Below are positions 9,828-15,017 of a DNA stretch of 15,017 nucleotides, in pieces (position 1 is the stretch's first letter; every line of letters begins with the position of its first letter). The DNA lies in NCBI GenBank assembly GCA_025362615.1, contig JANYFQ010000593.1, positions 1 through 15,017 on the forward strand, in the 5' to 3' direction. The DNA comes from Hymenobacter sp. GTDB lineage: Bacteria; Bacteroidota; Bacteroidia; Cytophagales; Hymenobacteraceae. Below the pieces are notes generated by a model. The model saw only the letters and a program-made list of their open reading frames with translations. It searched no databases and was not told the DNA's origin. The translations under genes were made by a program, and so were the position numbers.

Positions 9828-10346
9828 ATGGCGACGGTTCCTTTTGCCTCCATTGGCCCCAAAGCCCGTGCAGCAGCTAAGCAAAGCTTTACCTCTGAGG
9901 CCAATGGCGTACGGATGGGTCTGATAACTGGGGCCGTGCTGTGCGCCTATACCGGCATTGCGGCGGCGGTAGGTTTCCTGGGCAACATTGAGGCCGGGGC
10001 GCTCGATGTTGTCCTTCTGGCCACCGGCGCGGTGCTGGCCATCCGCCGGCTTAAGGCCGACCGGGGCAACGCGCTGGATTACCTACCGGGCTTCGGCACG
10101 GGCATCATCACGGCGCTGGTGGCATCCATCATGCTGGGCGCATTTTTCTGGCTGCTGGGCGGCATTAGCAAGCAGGTGGTGGATGAGGTGGAAGCCCGCA
10201 ACCTTTTCGGGGCCGATTTGGGCATCCTCATCGGCGGCCTCGGCATTATTTTGATGGGCACGATGACGGGCGTTGTCACGTCGCTCATCGCCATGCAATA
10301 CTACAAAGGCGGCGAGATAAACGACGGGGCTGACCGGGATATGTGA
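9828..10346 (+). CDS. Four-helix inner-membrane protein, DUF4199-like
   Basis: From the ATG at 9828 the protein has 172 residues. A TTG at 9759 is in frame upstream, but the added residues look like translated spacer. Four hydrophobic stretches are visible: LITGAVLCAYTGIAAAVGFL, ALDVVLLATGAVLAI, FGTGIITALVASIMLGAFFW and LGILIGGLGIILMGTMTGVV. The first is preceded by a soluble N-terminal segment of about 30 residues with several Lys/Arg. Size, helix count and the Gly-rich third helix recall DUF4199 membrane proteins of Bacteroidota, whose function is unknown; this match is from memory and uncertain. The gene is divergent from the ABC-F gene with a 206-base space, and convergent with the lipoprotein gene that follows, with a GAGT palindrome between the two stops. 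Confidence 0.7.
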   Translation: MATVPFASIGPKARAAAKQSFTSEANGVRMGLITGAVLCAYTGIAAAVGFLGNIEAGALDVVLLATGAVLAIRRLKADRGNALDYLPGFGTGIITALVASIMLGAFFWLLGGISKQVVDEVEARNLFGADLGILIGGLGIILMGTMTGVVTSLIAMQYYKGGEINDGADRDM

Positions 10347-10351
10347 TAATT

Positions 10352-10430
10352 AATGAGTGAGCGAGTGAGTGAATAGTCTGGTGACGCAATGCGAAGCACT
10401 GCCAACTAATAATTCACTCATTCACTCATT
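10352..10430. repeat. GAGT-repeat inverted repeat between convergent genes
   Basis: The left arm 10352-10374 is made of GAGT/GAGC/GAAT units; the right arm 10412-10430 is the reverse complement of AATGAGTGAATGAGTGAAT. The arms match apart from a four-base unit extra in the left one, with a 37-base loop. The right arm contains the final codons (Met-Ser-Glu) and the TGA stop of the lipoprotein gene at 10418. It may act as a transcript-end hairpin for both genes; there is no U-run. Confidence 0.65.
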
Positions 10431-10828
10431 GGAAAAAGCACCTCCGTCACCGTACCCAACGGGCCGAAGCGGAGACTGATGCGTGGTGCAGCGGAGCGAA
10501 CGTGGCCGGGGGCGCACTGCGTACCGGGCCGCAGGTAATAGTAATATACCTTCTCGGTGTTGGCCCGCAGCTCTTCCTCGTCGGGCTGGCCTAGCAGGGC
10601 GTTTACGTCGTCGGCACGGGCTTCGTAGAGGTGTTCGCGGGCTGCAAGCAAGGGTGGGTAAAGGGCAAGGCGGCGGTTTCGGCAAGCGTAAGGGTCAGAG
10701 CGCCAGGCGGTGGCATCGAAACCGGCGATTTCGGGCAGGGCGTGGCCGCAACCCATCAGCCCGCCCGAAAGCGCGAAGCAGGAAACTAAAAAACGTGCCC
10801 GGCGGGGCAGGCGCAGCAAATTCGGCAT
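10418..10828 (-). CDS. Small lipoprotein with a BamE/SmpA-like fold
   Basis: This 136-residue protein has a twin-Arg-bearing signal segment followed by lipobox LMGC (Cys27), so it is predicted to be lipidated and sent to a membrane. The mature part has ARADDVNALLGQPDEEELRAN, VYYYYL, PGTQC and ISLRFGPLGTVTEVLF. That order (a helix ending in LLGQPD, a strand with aromatic residues, then a strand with FGPLGTVTEV) is the layout of the SmpA/BamE and beta-lactamase-inhibitor fold. No catalytic residue is expected. A role in outer-membrane assembly cannot be assumed, since many Bacteroidota proteins of this fold are of unknown role. The last three residues and the stop are encoded by the GAGT repeat. 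It is divergent from the L,D-transpeptidase gene, with repeat copy A between them. Confidence 0.75.
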   Translation of the reverse strand: MPNLLRLPRRARFLVSCFALSGGLMGCGHALPEIAGFDATAWRSDPYACRNRRLALYPPLLAAREHLYEARADDVNALLGQPDEEELRANTEKVYYYYLRPGTQCAPGHVRSAAPRISLRFGPLGTVTEVLFPMSE

Positions 10829-10870
10829 AACGGTTTAGCAAGTGTTTTGTAACTTCGGGCGCATTACTTC

Positions 10871-11027
10871 ACTGCTGTTACGCGGGCAATTCGAGCGTCT
10901 TGTGTTTCAGGTTGTTTCTCGTTGCTCGTTGCTTGTTTCTCGTTGCTTGTTGCGTCAGTGCCTCAAAAACCGCCCAGAAACCACCAACAAGCAACAAGAA
11001 ACGAGAAACAGCCCGCGTAACATCAGT
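10871..11027 (+). mobile_element. MITE-like inverted-repeat element, copy A (157 bp)
   Basis: The left end ACTGCTGTTACGCGGGC (10871-10887) matches the reverse complement of the right end GCCCGCGTAACATCAGT (11011-11027) at 16 of 17 positions. The direct repeat TACTTC flanks it (10865-10870 and 11028-11033), as expected for a target-site duplication. Inside are arms of CGTTGCTTGTTG-type sequence and their complement CAACAAGCAACAAG, around a centre with GCCTCAAAAACCGC. It has no room for a transposase. It lies between the lipoprotein gene and the L,D-transpeptidase gene, 85 bases before the latter's start. Confidence 0.8.
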
Positions 11028-11038
11028 TACTTCAGCGG

Positions 11039-11056
11039 CCCGCGAAACTACGCGGG
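11039..11056. repeat. Small hairpin CCCGCG/CGCGGG
   Basis: CCCGCG (11039-11044) pairs with CGCGGG (11051-11056) around the loop AAACTA. It lies just beyond copy A in the leader of the transpeptidase gene. It may be chance in GC-rich DNA. Confidence 0.35.
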
Positions 11057-11112
11057 ATTTCTGGCGTTCAGGTACCTCCTATTCAAGCACTGGCTTTGCG
11101 CAGCTTCATCAC

Positions 11113-11892
11113 ATGAGCAAAAATTATCGTTATTGTTTACTGGTCAGCTATTTGCTGATGCTGCCCATTGCCGAAGCCGCTGCCCAAGAGCCTGCCTCGG
11201 TGGCGGCCCTGGTGAACAAGCTGCCCGCCGCTGCCCGCCGAAACTACGTGCAGACGTTGTTCGAGCAGCACCTTGTGCTGCTGCACACCCGCGCCGGCCT
11301 GGCCCGCGCCGGCCTGAGTAAAGACGTGCTCCGCGAGGCCCTGACGGGCTACTACAACCTCAACGGCTCGGCCCGGCCGGTTTCTTCGGTGCTGACCATC
11401 GTTGATTTGGCCCGGCCCAGCCAGCTCAAACGGCTGTGGGTGGTAGATGTGGCGCAGCAGAAAACCTTGTTCAATACGCTCGTGGCGCACGGCAAGGGCA
11501 CCGGCGAGGTGGTGGCCACGGCTTTTTCCAACATCAACGGCTCGGAGCAAAGCAGCCTGGGGTTTTACCGCACCGGGCGCAGTACCTACGTGGGCAAGCA
11601 CGGCCTTTCCCTCAAGCTTCAGGGCCTCGACCCTGGCTTCAACACCAACGCTGAAAAACGCTCGGTGGTGGTGCATGGTGCTGAATACGTGTGCGATGAT
11701 TTCGTGCGCAAGCACGGACACCTGGGCCGCAGCCAGGGCTGCCCGGCGCTGCCAGTGGCCGAGACGGCGGCCATCGTGCAGGTTATCAAGGGCGGCAGCC
11801 TGCTGTATTTGCACGGCCCGGCAGAAGCGGGCTACCGTTCGCGCTGGCTCAACCCCGACACGGCGCTGGAGGCGTTTGGGCGGGCGTTGTAG
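11113..11892 (+). CDS. Murein L,D-transpeptidase catalytic domain protein (YkuD_2 family)
   Basis: This 259-residue secreted protein begins at ATG 11113 with signal peptide MSKNYRYCLLVSYLLMLPIA and a probable cut after EAAA. The frame is open upstream to 10900, but that part translates repeat copy A and is not coding. The catalytic domain covers about residues 90-245: LTIVDLARPSQLKRLWVVD, GFYRTGRSTYVGKHGLSLKL, VVVHGAEYV with His188, and GRSQGCPALP with the active-site Cys210. This is the S/T-x-G-C motif of L,D-transpeptidases in the form seen in PF13645. It would act in the periplasm on the peptide stems of peptidoglycan, making 3-3 cross-links or attaching proteins; which of these cannot be told. 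A near-consensus -7 box, TGGCTTTG (11091-11098), lies 14 bases upstream. It is flanked by repeat copies A and B. Confidence 0.9.
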   Translation: MSKNYRYCLLVSYLLMLPIAEAAAQEPASVAALVNKLPAAARRNYVQTLFEQHLVLLHTRAGLARAGLSKDVLREALTGYYNLNGSARPVSSVLTIVDLARPSQLKRLWVVDVAQQKTLFNTLVAHGKGTGEVVATAFSNINGSEQSSLGFYRTGRSTYVGKHGLSLKLQGLDPGFNTNAEKRSVVVHGAEYVCDDFVRKHGHLGRSQGCPALPVAETAAIVQVIKGGSLLYLHGPAEAGYRSRWLNPDTALEAFGRAL

Positions 11893-11934
11893 CGCCGAAA
11901 GTGCCTTCAGCGTCGGAATCCAGCGGAATTAGCT

Positions 11935-12051
11935 GTTGCTGTTGCGCGGGCTGTTTCTTGTTGCTTGTTTCTTGTTGCATTCGGGCCTCAAAACCGCTTA
12001 GAAGCCACGAGCAAGCAACAAGCAACGAGAAACAGCCCGCGTAACATCAGT
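11935..12051 (+). mobile_element. MITE-like inverted-repeat element, copy B (117 bp, short form)
   Basis: The left end GTTGCTGTTGCGCGGGC (11935-11951) is a 14-of-17 match to the family end, and the right end GCCCGCGTAACATCAGT (12035-12051) is identical to that of copies A and C. The flanking repeat TTAGC occurs at 11929-11933 and 12052-12056. This copy lacks the left sub-terminal segment (AATTYGAGCG ... TTTCAG) found in A and C, so its arms form a nearly perfect stem of about 25 bp around the conserved centre GGGCCTCAAAACCGC. It lies between the transpeptidase and M48 genes. Confidence 0.8.
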
Positions 12052-12145
12052 TTAGCGGCAAACCCAACCCCGGCCACGACGGTGCGTTTAAGGGGCTTCG
12101 GGGCCGGTTGGCCACCGGTTAACCGCCGTTGCTACGGCATTTGTT

Positions 12146-12961
12146 ATGCGCCTCAATCTACGTTTTATCATTGCTTTGGTCGTGGCGGCCGTTTCGCTGC
12201 TGGGCTACTTTTTCAACACGTCAAAAAACGACGTAACCGGCGAAACCCAGCACATTAGTATGTCGCCGGGCGAGGAAATTGCCCTCGGAGTGCAGGCGGC
12301 TCCCGAAATGGCCGCCCAGTACGGGGGCCTCAGCCAGGACCCACGGGCCAGCGCCGCCGTGGAGCAAATCGGGCAGCAGATTGTGCGCACCAACGGCCTC
12401 GACACCAAAACGCCCTACAAATTTCAGTTTCATTTGTTGGCCGACGACCAGACCATCAACGCCTTTGCGCTGCCGGGCGGGCAGGTATTCATCACCCAGG
12501 GCATCCTCAAAAACCTGAAAACGGAAGGTGAACTGGCCGGGGTGCTGGCCCACGAAATCGGCCACGTCGTGGGGCGGCACTCGGCCCAGCAAGTGGCCAA
12601 GGCCAACCTCACGCAGGGCCTGGCCGGGGCCGCCGGCATCGCGGCCTACGACCCCCAGAACCCCGGCCGCTCGATGGCCAGTGCGGCCGTGGCGGCGGCC
12701 GTGGCCAAAGTCATCGGCCTCAAGTTTGGGCGCGACGACGAAATGCAGGCCGACAAACTGGCCGTCGATTTCACCCCCAAGGCCGGCTACGACCCCAACG
12801 CCATGATAAAGGTGATGCAAATGCTGCAAGCCGAAGGCGGCCGTAGCAGCCAACCCGAGTTCATGAGCACCCACCCCGACCCCGGCAATCGCATTACGGA
12901 GCTGCAAAAGGAAATTGCAGCGCAGTTTCCGCAGGGGATGCCCACAGGGTTGAAGCCCTGA
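12146..12961 (+). CDS. M48-family metalloprotease, membrane-anchored or secreted
   Basis: This 271-residue protein has an N-terminal hydrophobic segment (FIIALVVAAVSLLGYFF, residues 7-23), with no Cys lipobox, so it is either a signal peptide or a membrane anchor facing the periplasm. The zinc site is HEIGH (136-140), with the third ligand Glu199 in DEMQADKLAV. INAFALPGGQVFITQGIL and STHPDPGNRI are standard M48 blocks. It is related to periplasmic proteases of the BepA/LoiP type that deal with misassembled outer-membrane proteins, rather than to HtpX, which has four membrane helices. The exact substrate is unknown. ATG 12146 is the natural start, just before the hydrophobic segment. The stop at 12959-12961 touches the REPIN-like hairpin pair shared with the convergent LON-domain gene. 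Confidence 0.92.
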   Translation: MRLNLRFIIALVVAAVSLLGYFFNTSKNDVTGETQHISMSPGEEIALGVQAAPEMAAQYGGLSQDPRASAAVEQIGQQIVRTNGLDTKTPYKFQFHLLADDQTINAFALPGGQVFITQGILKNLKTEGELAGVLAHEIGHVVGRHSAQQVAKANLTQGLAGAAGIAAYDPQNPGRSMASAAVAAAVAKVIGLKFGRDDEMQADKLAVDFTPKAGYDPNAMIKVMQMLQAEGGRSSQPEFMSTHPDPGNRITELQKEIAAQFPQGMPTGLKP

Positions 12962-13055
12962 AGTAGCGCGGGTTTTCAACCCGCGCGTCGGGGCCGAAAG
13001 GTCTTTTTTGAGTGGGTTTTGCGACCTGGTGTGCGGGTTGAAAACCCGCGCTACT
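12962..13055. repeat. REPIN-like pair of inverted hairpins between convergent stops
   Basis: The arms at 12962-12985 and 13032-13055 are reverse complements at 23 of 24 positions. Each arm begins or ends with AGTAGC/GCTACT and contains its own small palindrome, GCGGGTTTTCAACCCGC. Two alternative folds are possible: two separate hairpins, or one long stem with a 46-base loop. The element starts at the base after the M48 stop and ends two bases before the LON-gene stop, as often seen for REP/REPIN elements that stabilise or end convergent transcripts. Confidence 0.8.
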
Positions 13056-13056
13056 G

Positions 13057-13689
13057 CTAAAACGTGGGCGGTGTCAGGTTCTTGAAGTGGCCATTCAGCT
13101 TAACGCGCTCCTTGAGCCGTTCGGTTTCGAGCACCACGGGCAGGATGGTTTCGAGGTGTTCGCGGGCTATTTCCTGGCGCTCGTGCTCACTGGTGGTGGC
13201 AAGGAGTTGGTATTCCTGTTCGGTGTTGAGGCCGATGTGGTGGGCGATGTCGAAGATGGCGTAATCGGGAGCGAGTTCGAGGAGCAGCTTCCGCAGGCCC
13301 AGGGCTTCGTAGAGCTGACGCACTTGCGAGGTGATGATTTCGCGCAGCACGGGGTCGGCGGTTTCGTCTTGTTCGATGGGGTCGATGGTGCCGGCGGCGT
13401 AGAGCTTGCCCTCGGCCTGCCGAAAAAAGCGGCGCAGCCGAAACACGCCCACGGCTTTGGTACGAATGTCCATTTCGCCGCTGTTGTACGCCTTTTCGAC
13501 GGCCACCAGGCGCACCTCGGTGCCGATTTCGCCCAGCGCATTGTCGATGAAGGGCGGGATGCCGAAGGTCAGGTTTTGTTCCAGGCAGTCGCGCACAAGC
13601 TGCCGGTAGCGGGGCTCGAAGATGTGCAGGTTGAGTTTTTCGCCTGGAAAAACCACGAGGTTGAGTGGGAAGAGCGGGATGGTACGCAT
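13057..13689 (-). CDS. LON substrate-binding domain protein
   Basis: This 210-residue protein consists of the N-terminal substrate-recognition (LAN/LON, PF02190) domain alone. It opens with MRTIPLFPLNLVVFPGEKLN and LHIFEPRYRQLVRDCL, the classic start of Lon proteases and their stand-alone relatives. The rest, with FGI, GTEVRLVAVEK and GEMDIRTKAVGVFRLRRFF, fits the beta-rich half, followed by a helical tail. There is no ATPase or Ser-Lys protease domain, so it is not a protease; it may bind substrates or act with another factor. Start 13689 is supported by TACCTTTG on the minus strand, seven bases upstream. It is convergent with the M48 gene and divergent from mtgA. Confidence 0.9.
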   Translation of the reverse strand: MRTIPLFPLNLVVFPGEKLNLHIFEPRYRQLVRDCLEQNLTFGIPPFIDNALGEIGTEVRLVAVEKAYNSGEMDIRTKAVGVFRLRRFFRQAEGKLYAAGTIDPIEQDETADPVLREIITSQVRQLYEALGLRKLLLELAPDYAIFDIAHHIGLNTEQEYQLLATTSEHERQEIAREHLETILPVVLETERLKERVKLNGHFKNLTPPTF

Positions 13690-13696
13690 AGCACCT

Positions 13697-13704
13697 CAAA
13701 GGTA
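13697..13704 (-). promoter_or_regulatory. -7 promoter box TACCTTTG for the LON-domain gene
   Basis: Read on the minus strand this is TACCTTTG, an exact TAnnTTTG match, seven bases before ATG 13689. The predicted transcript has almost no leader. No -33 TTG is evident. Confidence 0.6.
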
Positions 13705-13734
13705 GAAGGCGGGGCTTTTGTTCGGGTGTTGGAA

Positions 13735-13826
13735 CGAGTACCGCGAAGCTCCTGCTTCGCCTCGCGTGTGCTGCCCCGGCAGGGCATCGTTCAACGCGAG
13801 GAGAAACAGAAGCTTCGCGGTACTCG
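13735..13826. repeat. 92-bp inverted-repeat element with 33-bp arms
   Basis: The arms at 13735-13767 and 13794-13826 are reverse complements at 30 of 33 positions. The outer part is CGAGTACCGCGAAGCT and the inner part is CCTCGCGT. The loop is 26 bases. It lies between the divergent promoters of the LON-domain gene and mtgA, ending 20 bases before the mtgA -7 box. It is unrelated in sequence to the other repeat classes of the window. Confidence 0.75.
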
Positions 13827-13846
13827 CTCTCGCGCCAAACCCGCCC

Positions 13847-13854
13847 TACTTTTG
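13847..13854 (+). promoter_or_regulatory. -7 promoter box TACTTTTG for mtgA
   Basis: TACTTTTG fits TAnnTTTG exactly, six bases before ATG 13861, again implying a transcript with almost no leader. The 92-bp inverted repeat occupies the upstream region where a -33 box would sit. Confidence 0.55.
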
Positions 13855-13860
13855 CGGCCG

Positions 13861-14631
13861 ATGTCTGCCCTCAAAACCCTATTGCCGTCGTTGCCGCAGG
13901 CCCTGCGCCTGGCCGCCCGGCTGGCGCTGCAAGTGGGCGCGGCGTTGTTTCTGACGTCCGTGGCCTGGGTGCTGGCCTACCGCTGGGTGCCGCCGCCGGC
14001 CACTTTTCTGATGCTCGAACGCCGCGCCCACGCCCCCGAAGGCCGGGGCTACCACGGCATCCGACCCGCCGGCGAACGGCACATCAAGTACCGTTTCTGC
14101 ACCCTCGACGAGGTAGCGCCCGCCGTGCCGCTGGCCCTGGTAGCGGCCGAAGACCAGCGTTTTATGCAGCACCACGGCTTCGACATGGACGCCCTTGTGC
14201 GTGCCGCCCGCCGCAACTGGGACCGCGCCGAGGGCAAGCCCGTGGTGGGCGGCAGCACCATTTCGCAGCAGGTGGCCAAAAACGTGTTTCTGTGGCCCGG
14301 CCGCAGCTACGTTCGCAAAGCCGCCGAGGCGTATTTTACGGTGCTGATTGAGTTTTTGTGGCCCAAGCGCCGCATCATGGAAATGTACCTCAGCGTGGCC
14401 GAAATGGGCGACTGCACCTTCGGCGTGGAGGCCGCGAGCCGCCGCTACTTCGGCAAGCCCGCTTCGGAAGTGAGTACGGCCGAGGCGGCGCTGCTGGCCG
14501 GGGTGCTGCCCAACCCGCTGCGCTTCCGGGCCGAGAACCCGGGGCCGCAGGCGCGGGCCAAGCAGCGCCGGGTGCTGCGCAATATGCGGGCGCTGGGCGG
14601 CACCCGCTTCATCAGCGGAATGCTGGACTAA
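13861..14631 (+). CDS. mtgA: Monofunctional biosynthetic peptidoglycan transglycosylase
   Basis: This 256-residue enzyme polymerises lipid II into glycan strands at the outer face of the inner membrane. A single membrane anchor (LALQVGAALFLTSVAWVLAY, residues 21-40) precedes the GT51 domain. The motifs are VAAEDQRFMQHHGFD with catalytic Glu97, GGSTISQQVAKNVFL, the KAAEAYFTVLIEFLWPKRRI helix, MEMYLSVAEMG with Glu174, FGVEAASRRYFGKPAS and AALLAGVLPNP. There is no penicillin-binding transpeptidase domain, so it is the monofunctional type. The frame is open far upstream to 13087, but that part is antisense to the LON-domain gene; ATG 13861 sits just before the anchor and six bases after a -7 box. 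Confidence 0.95.
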   Translation: MSALKTLLPSLPQALRLAARLALQVGAALFLTSVAWVLAYRWVPPPATFLMLERRAHAPEGRGYHGIRPAGERHIKYRFCTLDEVAPAVPLALVAAEDQRFMQHHGFDMDALVRAARRNWDRAEGKPVVGGSTISQQVAKNVFLWPGRSYVRKAAEAYFTVLIEFLWPKRRIMEMYLSVAEMGDCTFGVEAASRRYFGKPASEVSTAEAALLAGVLPNPLRFRAENPGPQARAKQRRVLRNMRALGGTRFISGMLD

Positions 14632-14646
14632 CGGGACGAATTACTC

Positions 14647-14796
14647 ACTGATGTTGCGCGGGCAATTTGAGCGTTTTGTATTTCAGGTTGTTGCTGGTTG
14701 CTGGTTTCTTGTTGCCTTCGGGCCTCGAAAACCGCCAAAAAACTACCAACGAGCAACAAGAAACCAGAAACCAGAAACAGCCCGCGTAACATCAGT
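14647..14796 (+). mobile_element. MITE-like inverted-repeat element, copy C (150 bp)
   Basis: The left end ACTGATGTTGCGCGGGC (14647-14663) matches the reverse complement of the right end GCCCGCGTAACATCAGT (14780-14796) at 16 of 17 positions. The left sub-terminal segment, the GTTGCTGG/GGTTTCTTG arms and the centre GGGCCTCGAAAACCGCC align with copy A. No clear flanking direct repeat is present (TACTC on the left, AACCA on the right), which may reflect a later deletion at the right side. It lies 16 bases after mtgA and next to a gene remnant. Confidence 0.78.
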
Positions 14797-14800
14797 AACC

Positions 14801-14824
14801 AGCCCAATTTGCGCGAATTGGGCT
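14801..14824. repeat. 9-bp perfect hairpin after repeat copy C
   Basis: AGCCCAATT (14801-14809) pairs with AATTGGGCT (14816-14824) around TGCGCG. It has no U-run on either side, so it is a weak terminator candidate at best. It lies exactly between copy C and the gene remnant. Confidence 0.5.
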
Positions 14825-15017
14825 GACTTGGCCAGTGCCTACTTTTGGCGCACCTGCACCGGGGCCAAACTCGATTACGTGGAGGAAGCCGACGGGCAAT
14901 TGGCCGGCTTCGGGTTCACGTTTTCCAAAAAGCCCGCGAAGGCCCCGGCCACCTGGGCCAGCACTTATCCGCAGGCCACGTTTGCGGCCGTAAACCGCGA
15001 CAGCTACCTCGATTTCG
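14825..15017 (+). pseudogene. Remnant of a DUF4143-type ATPase gene (C-terminal part), running off the window
   Basis: The frame reads DLASAYFWRTCTGAKLDYVEE, then DGQLAGFGFTFSKKPAKAP, TYPQATFAAVNRDSYLDF. This is the order of the C-terminal DUF4143 domain of AAA-type ATPases (FWRT-eIDyiEE-dG-EFKw-aP-YP-ny-F). No N-terminal ATPase part exists upstream: repeat copy C and mtgA occupy that space. Two motif positions appear lost: the usual Glu-Ile-Asp is Lys-Leu-Asp, and the usual Glu-Phe-Lys is Gly-Phe-Thr. The frame stays open leftwards through copy C to an ATG at 14651, but those residues translate the repeat. It is probably a decayed fragment; the 3' end lies outside the window. Confidence 0.6.

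Noticed and set aside
10908..11010. CRISPR-like or tandem-repeat array from GTTGCTTG/GTTTCTCG units
   Set aside because: The units are irregular, without spacers of constant size, and form the arms of a palindrome instead.
10900..11112. Upstream extension of the L,D-transpeptidase frame
   Set aside because: The extra 71 residues translate the repeat; the signal peptide starts at ATG 11113.
10842..11321. Open frames covering repeat copy A, with peptides like those of copies B and C
   Set aside because: The peptide similarity (for example LLRGQFER) comes from translating the same DNA repeat in the same frame; there is no codon-level sign of selection and the L,D-transpeptidase uses another frame.
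13087..13860. N-terminal extension of mtgA (258 extra residues)
   Set aside because: It is antisense to the LON-domain gene and then crosses the 33-bp-arm inverted repeat; mtgA family proteins begin shortly before the membrane anchor, at ATG 13861.

Overview
The window looks like chromosome of a high-GC member of the Bacteroidota, most like Hymenobacter or a close relative in the Cytophagales. The evidence is: promoter -7 boxes of the Bacteroidota type (TAnnTTTG) in front of several genes, a type IX secretion (T9SS) C-terminal sorting domain on a secreted hydrolase, family-typical versions of RibBA, a YbiT-like ABC-F ATPase and a DUF4199-like membrane protein, and no obvious Shine-Dalgarno sequences. 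The genus is an inference. No rRNA, tRNA, CRISPR array or intact insertion sequence was seen.

Layout. (1) 1-4433 is a surface-polysaccharide stretch: the 3' part of a GT4-type glycosyltransferase, a conspicuously AT-rich secreted GH16 glycoside hydrolase (GH16 + beta-propeller repeats + T9SS tail) whose frame is broken by a single-base shift near 1340-1366, and a second GT4-like glycosyltransferase. (2) 4575-5810 is ribBA (riboflavin synthesis), closed by a bidirectional terminator shared with the convergent (3) lipoprotein alpha-amylase (GH13 + CBM20, 5879-7690). Behind the amylase start lies an array of three tandem 13-bp CAATCGAT units, a likely operator. (4) 7990-9621 is an ABC-F ATPase with its own terminator, divergent from (5) a four-helix membrane protein (9828-10346). 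(6) 10418-14631 holds envelope genes: a BamE-like lipoprotein, a YkuD_2 L,D-transpeptidase, an M48 metalloprotease, a LON-domain protein and the monofunctional transglycosylase mtgA. (7) The right edge holds the decayed C-terminal end of a DUF4143-type ATPase gene.

The most unusual part is the DNA between the genes from 10.35 to 14.8 kb. Almost every intergenic space holds an inverted-repeat element, and there are four different classes. One is a three-copy family (117-157 bp, 17-bp terminal inverted repeats ACTGATGTTRCGCGGGC, an inner palindrome of GTTGCTTG/GTTTCTTG-type sequence, and 5-6 bp flanking direct repeats at two copies). It behaves like a miniature transposable element and is the best candidate here for something undescribed. 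The others are a REPIN-like pair of inverted hairpins exactly between two convergent stop codons, a 92-bp element with 33-bp arms between divergent LON and mtgA, and a GAGT-repeat palindrome that supplies the last codons of the lipoprotein gene.

How the genes work together: the envelope genes (transpeptidase, protease, transglycosylase, small lipoprotein) share a theme of cell-wall and outer-membrane upkeep, but their mixed strands and intervening repeats argue against one operon. The two glycosyltransferases plus the GH16 enzyme look like part of an exopolysaccharide locus running in from the left, with the hydrolase probably a later arrival. The amylase appears to be separately regulated.
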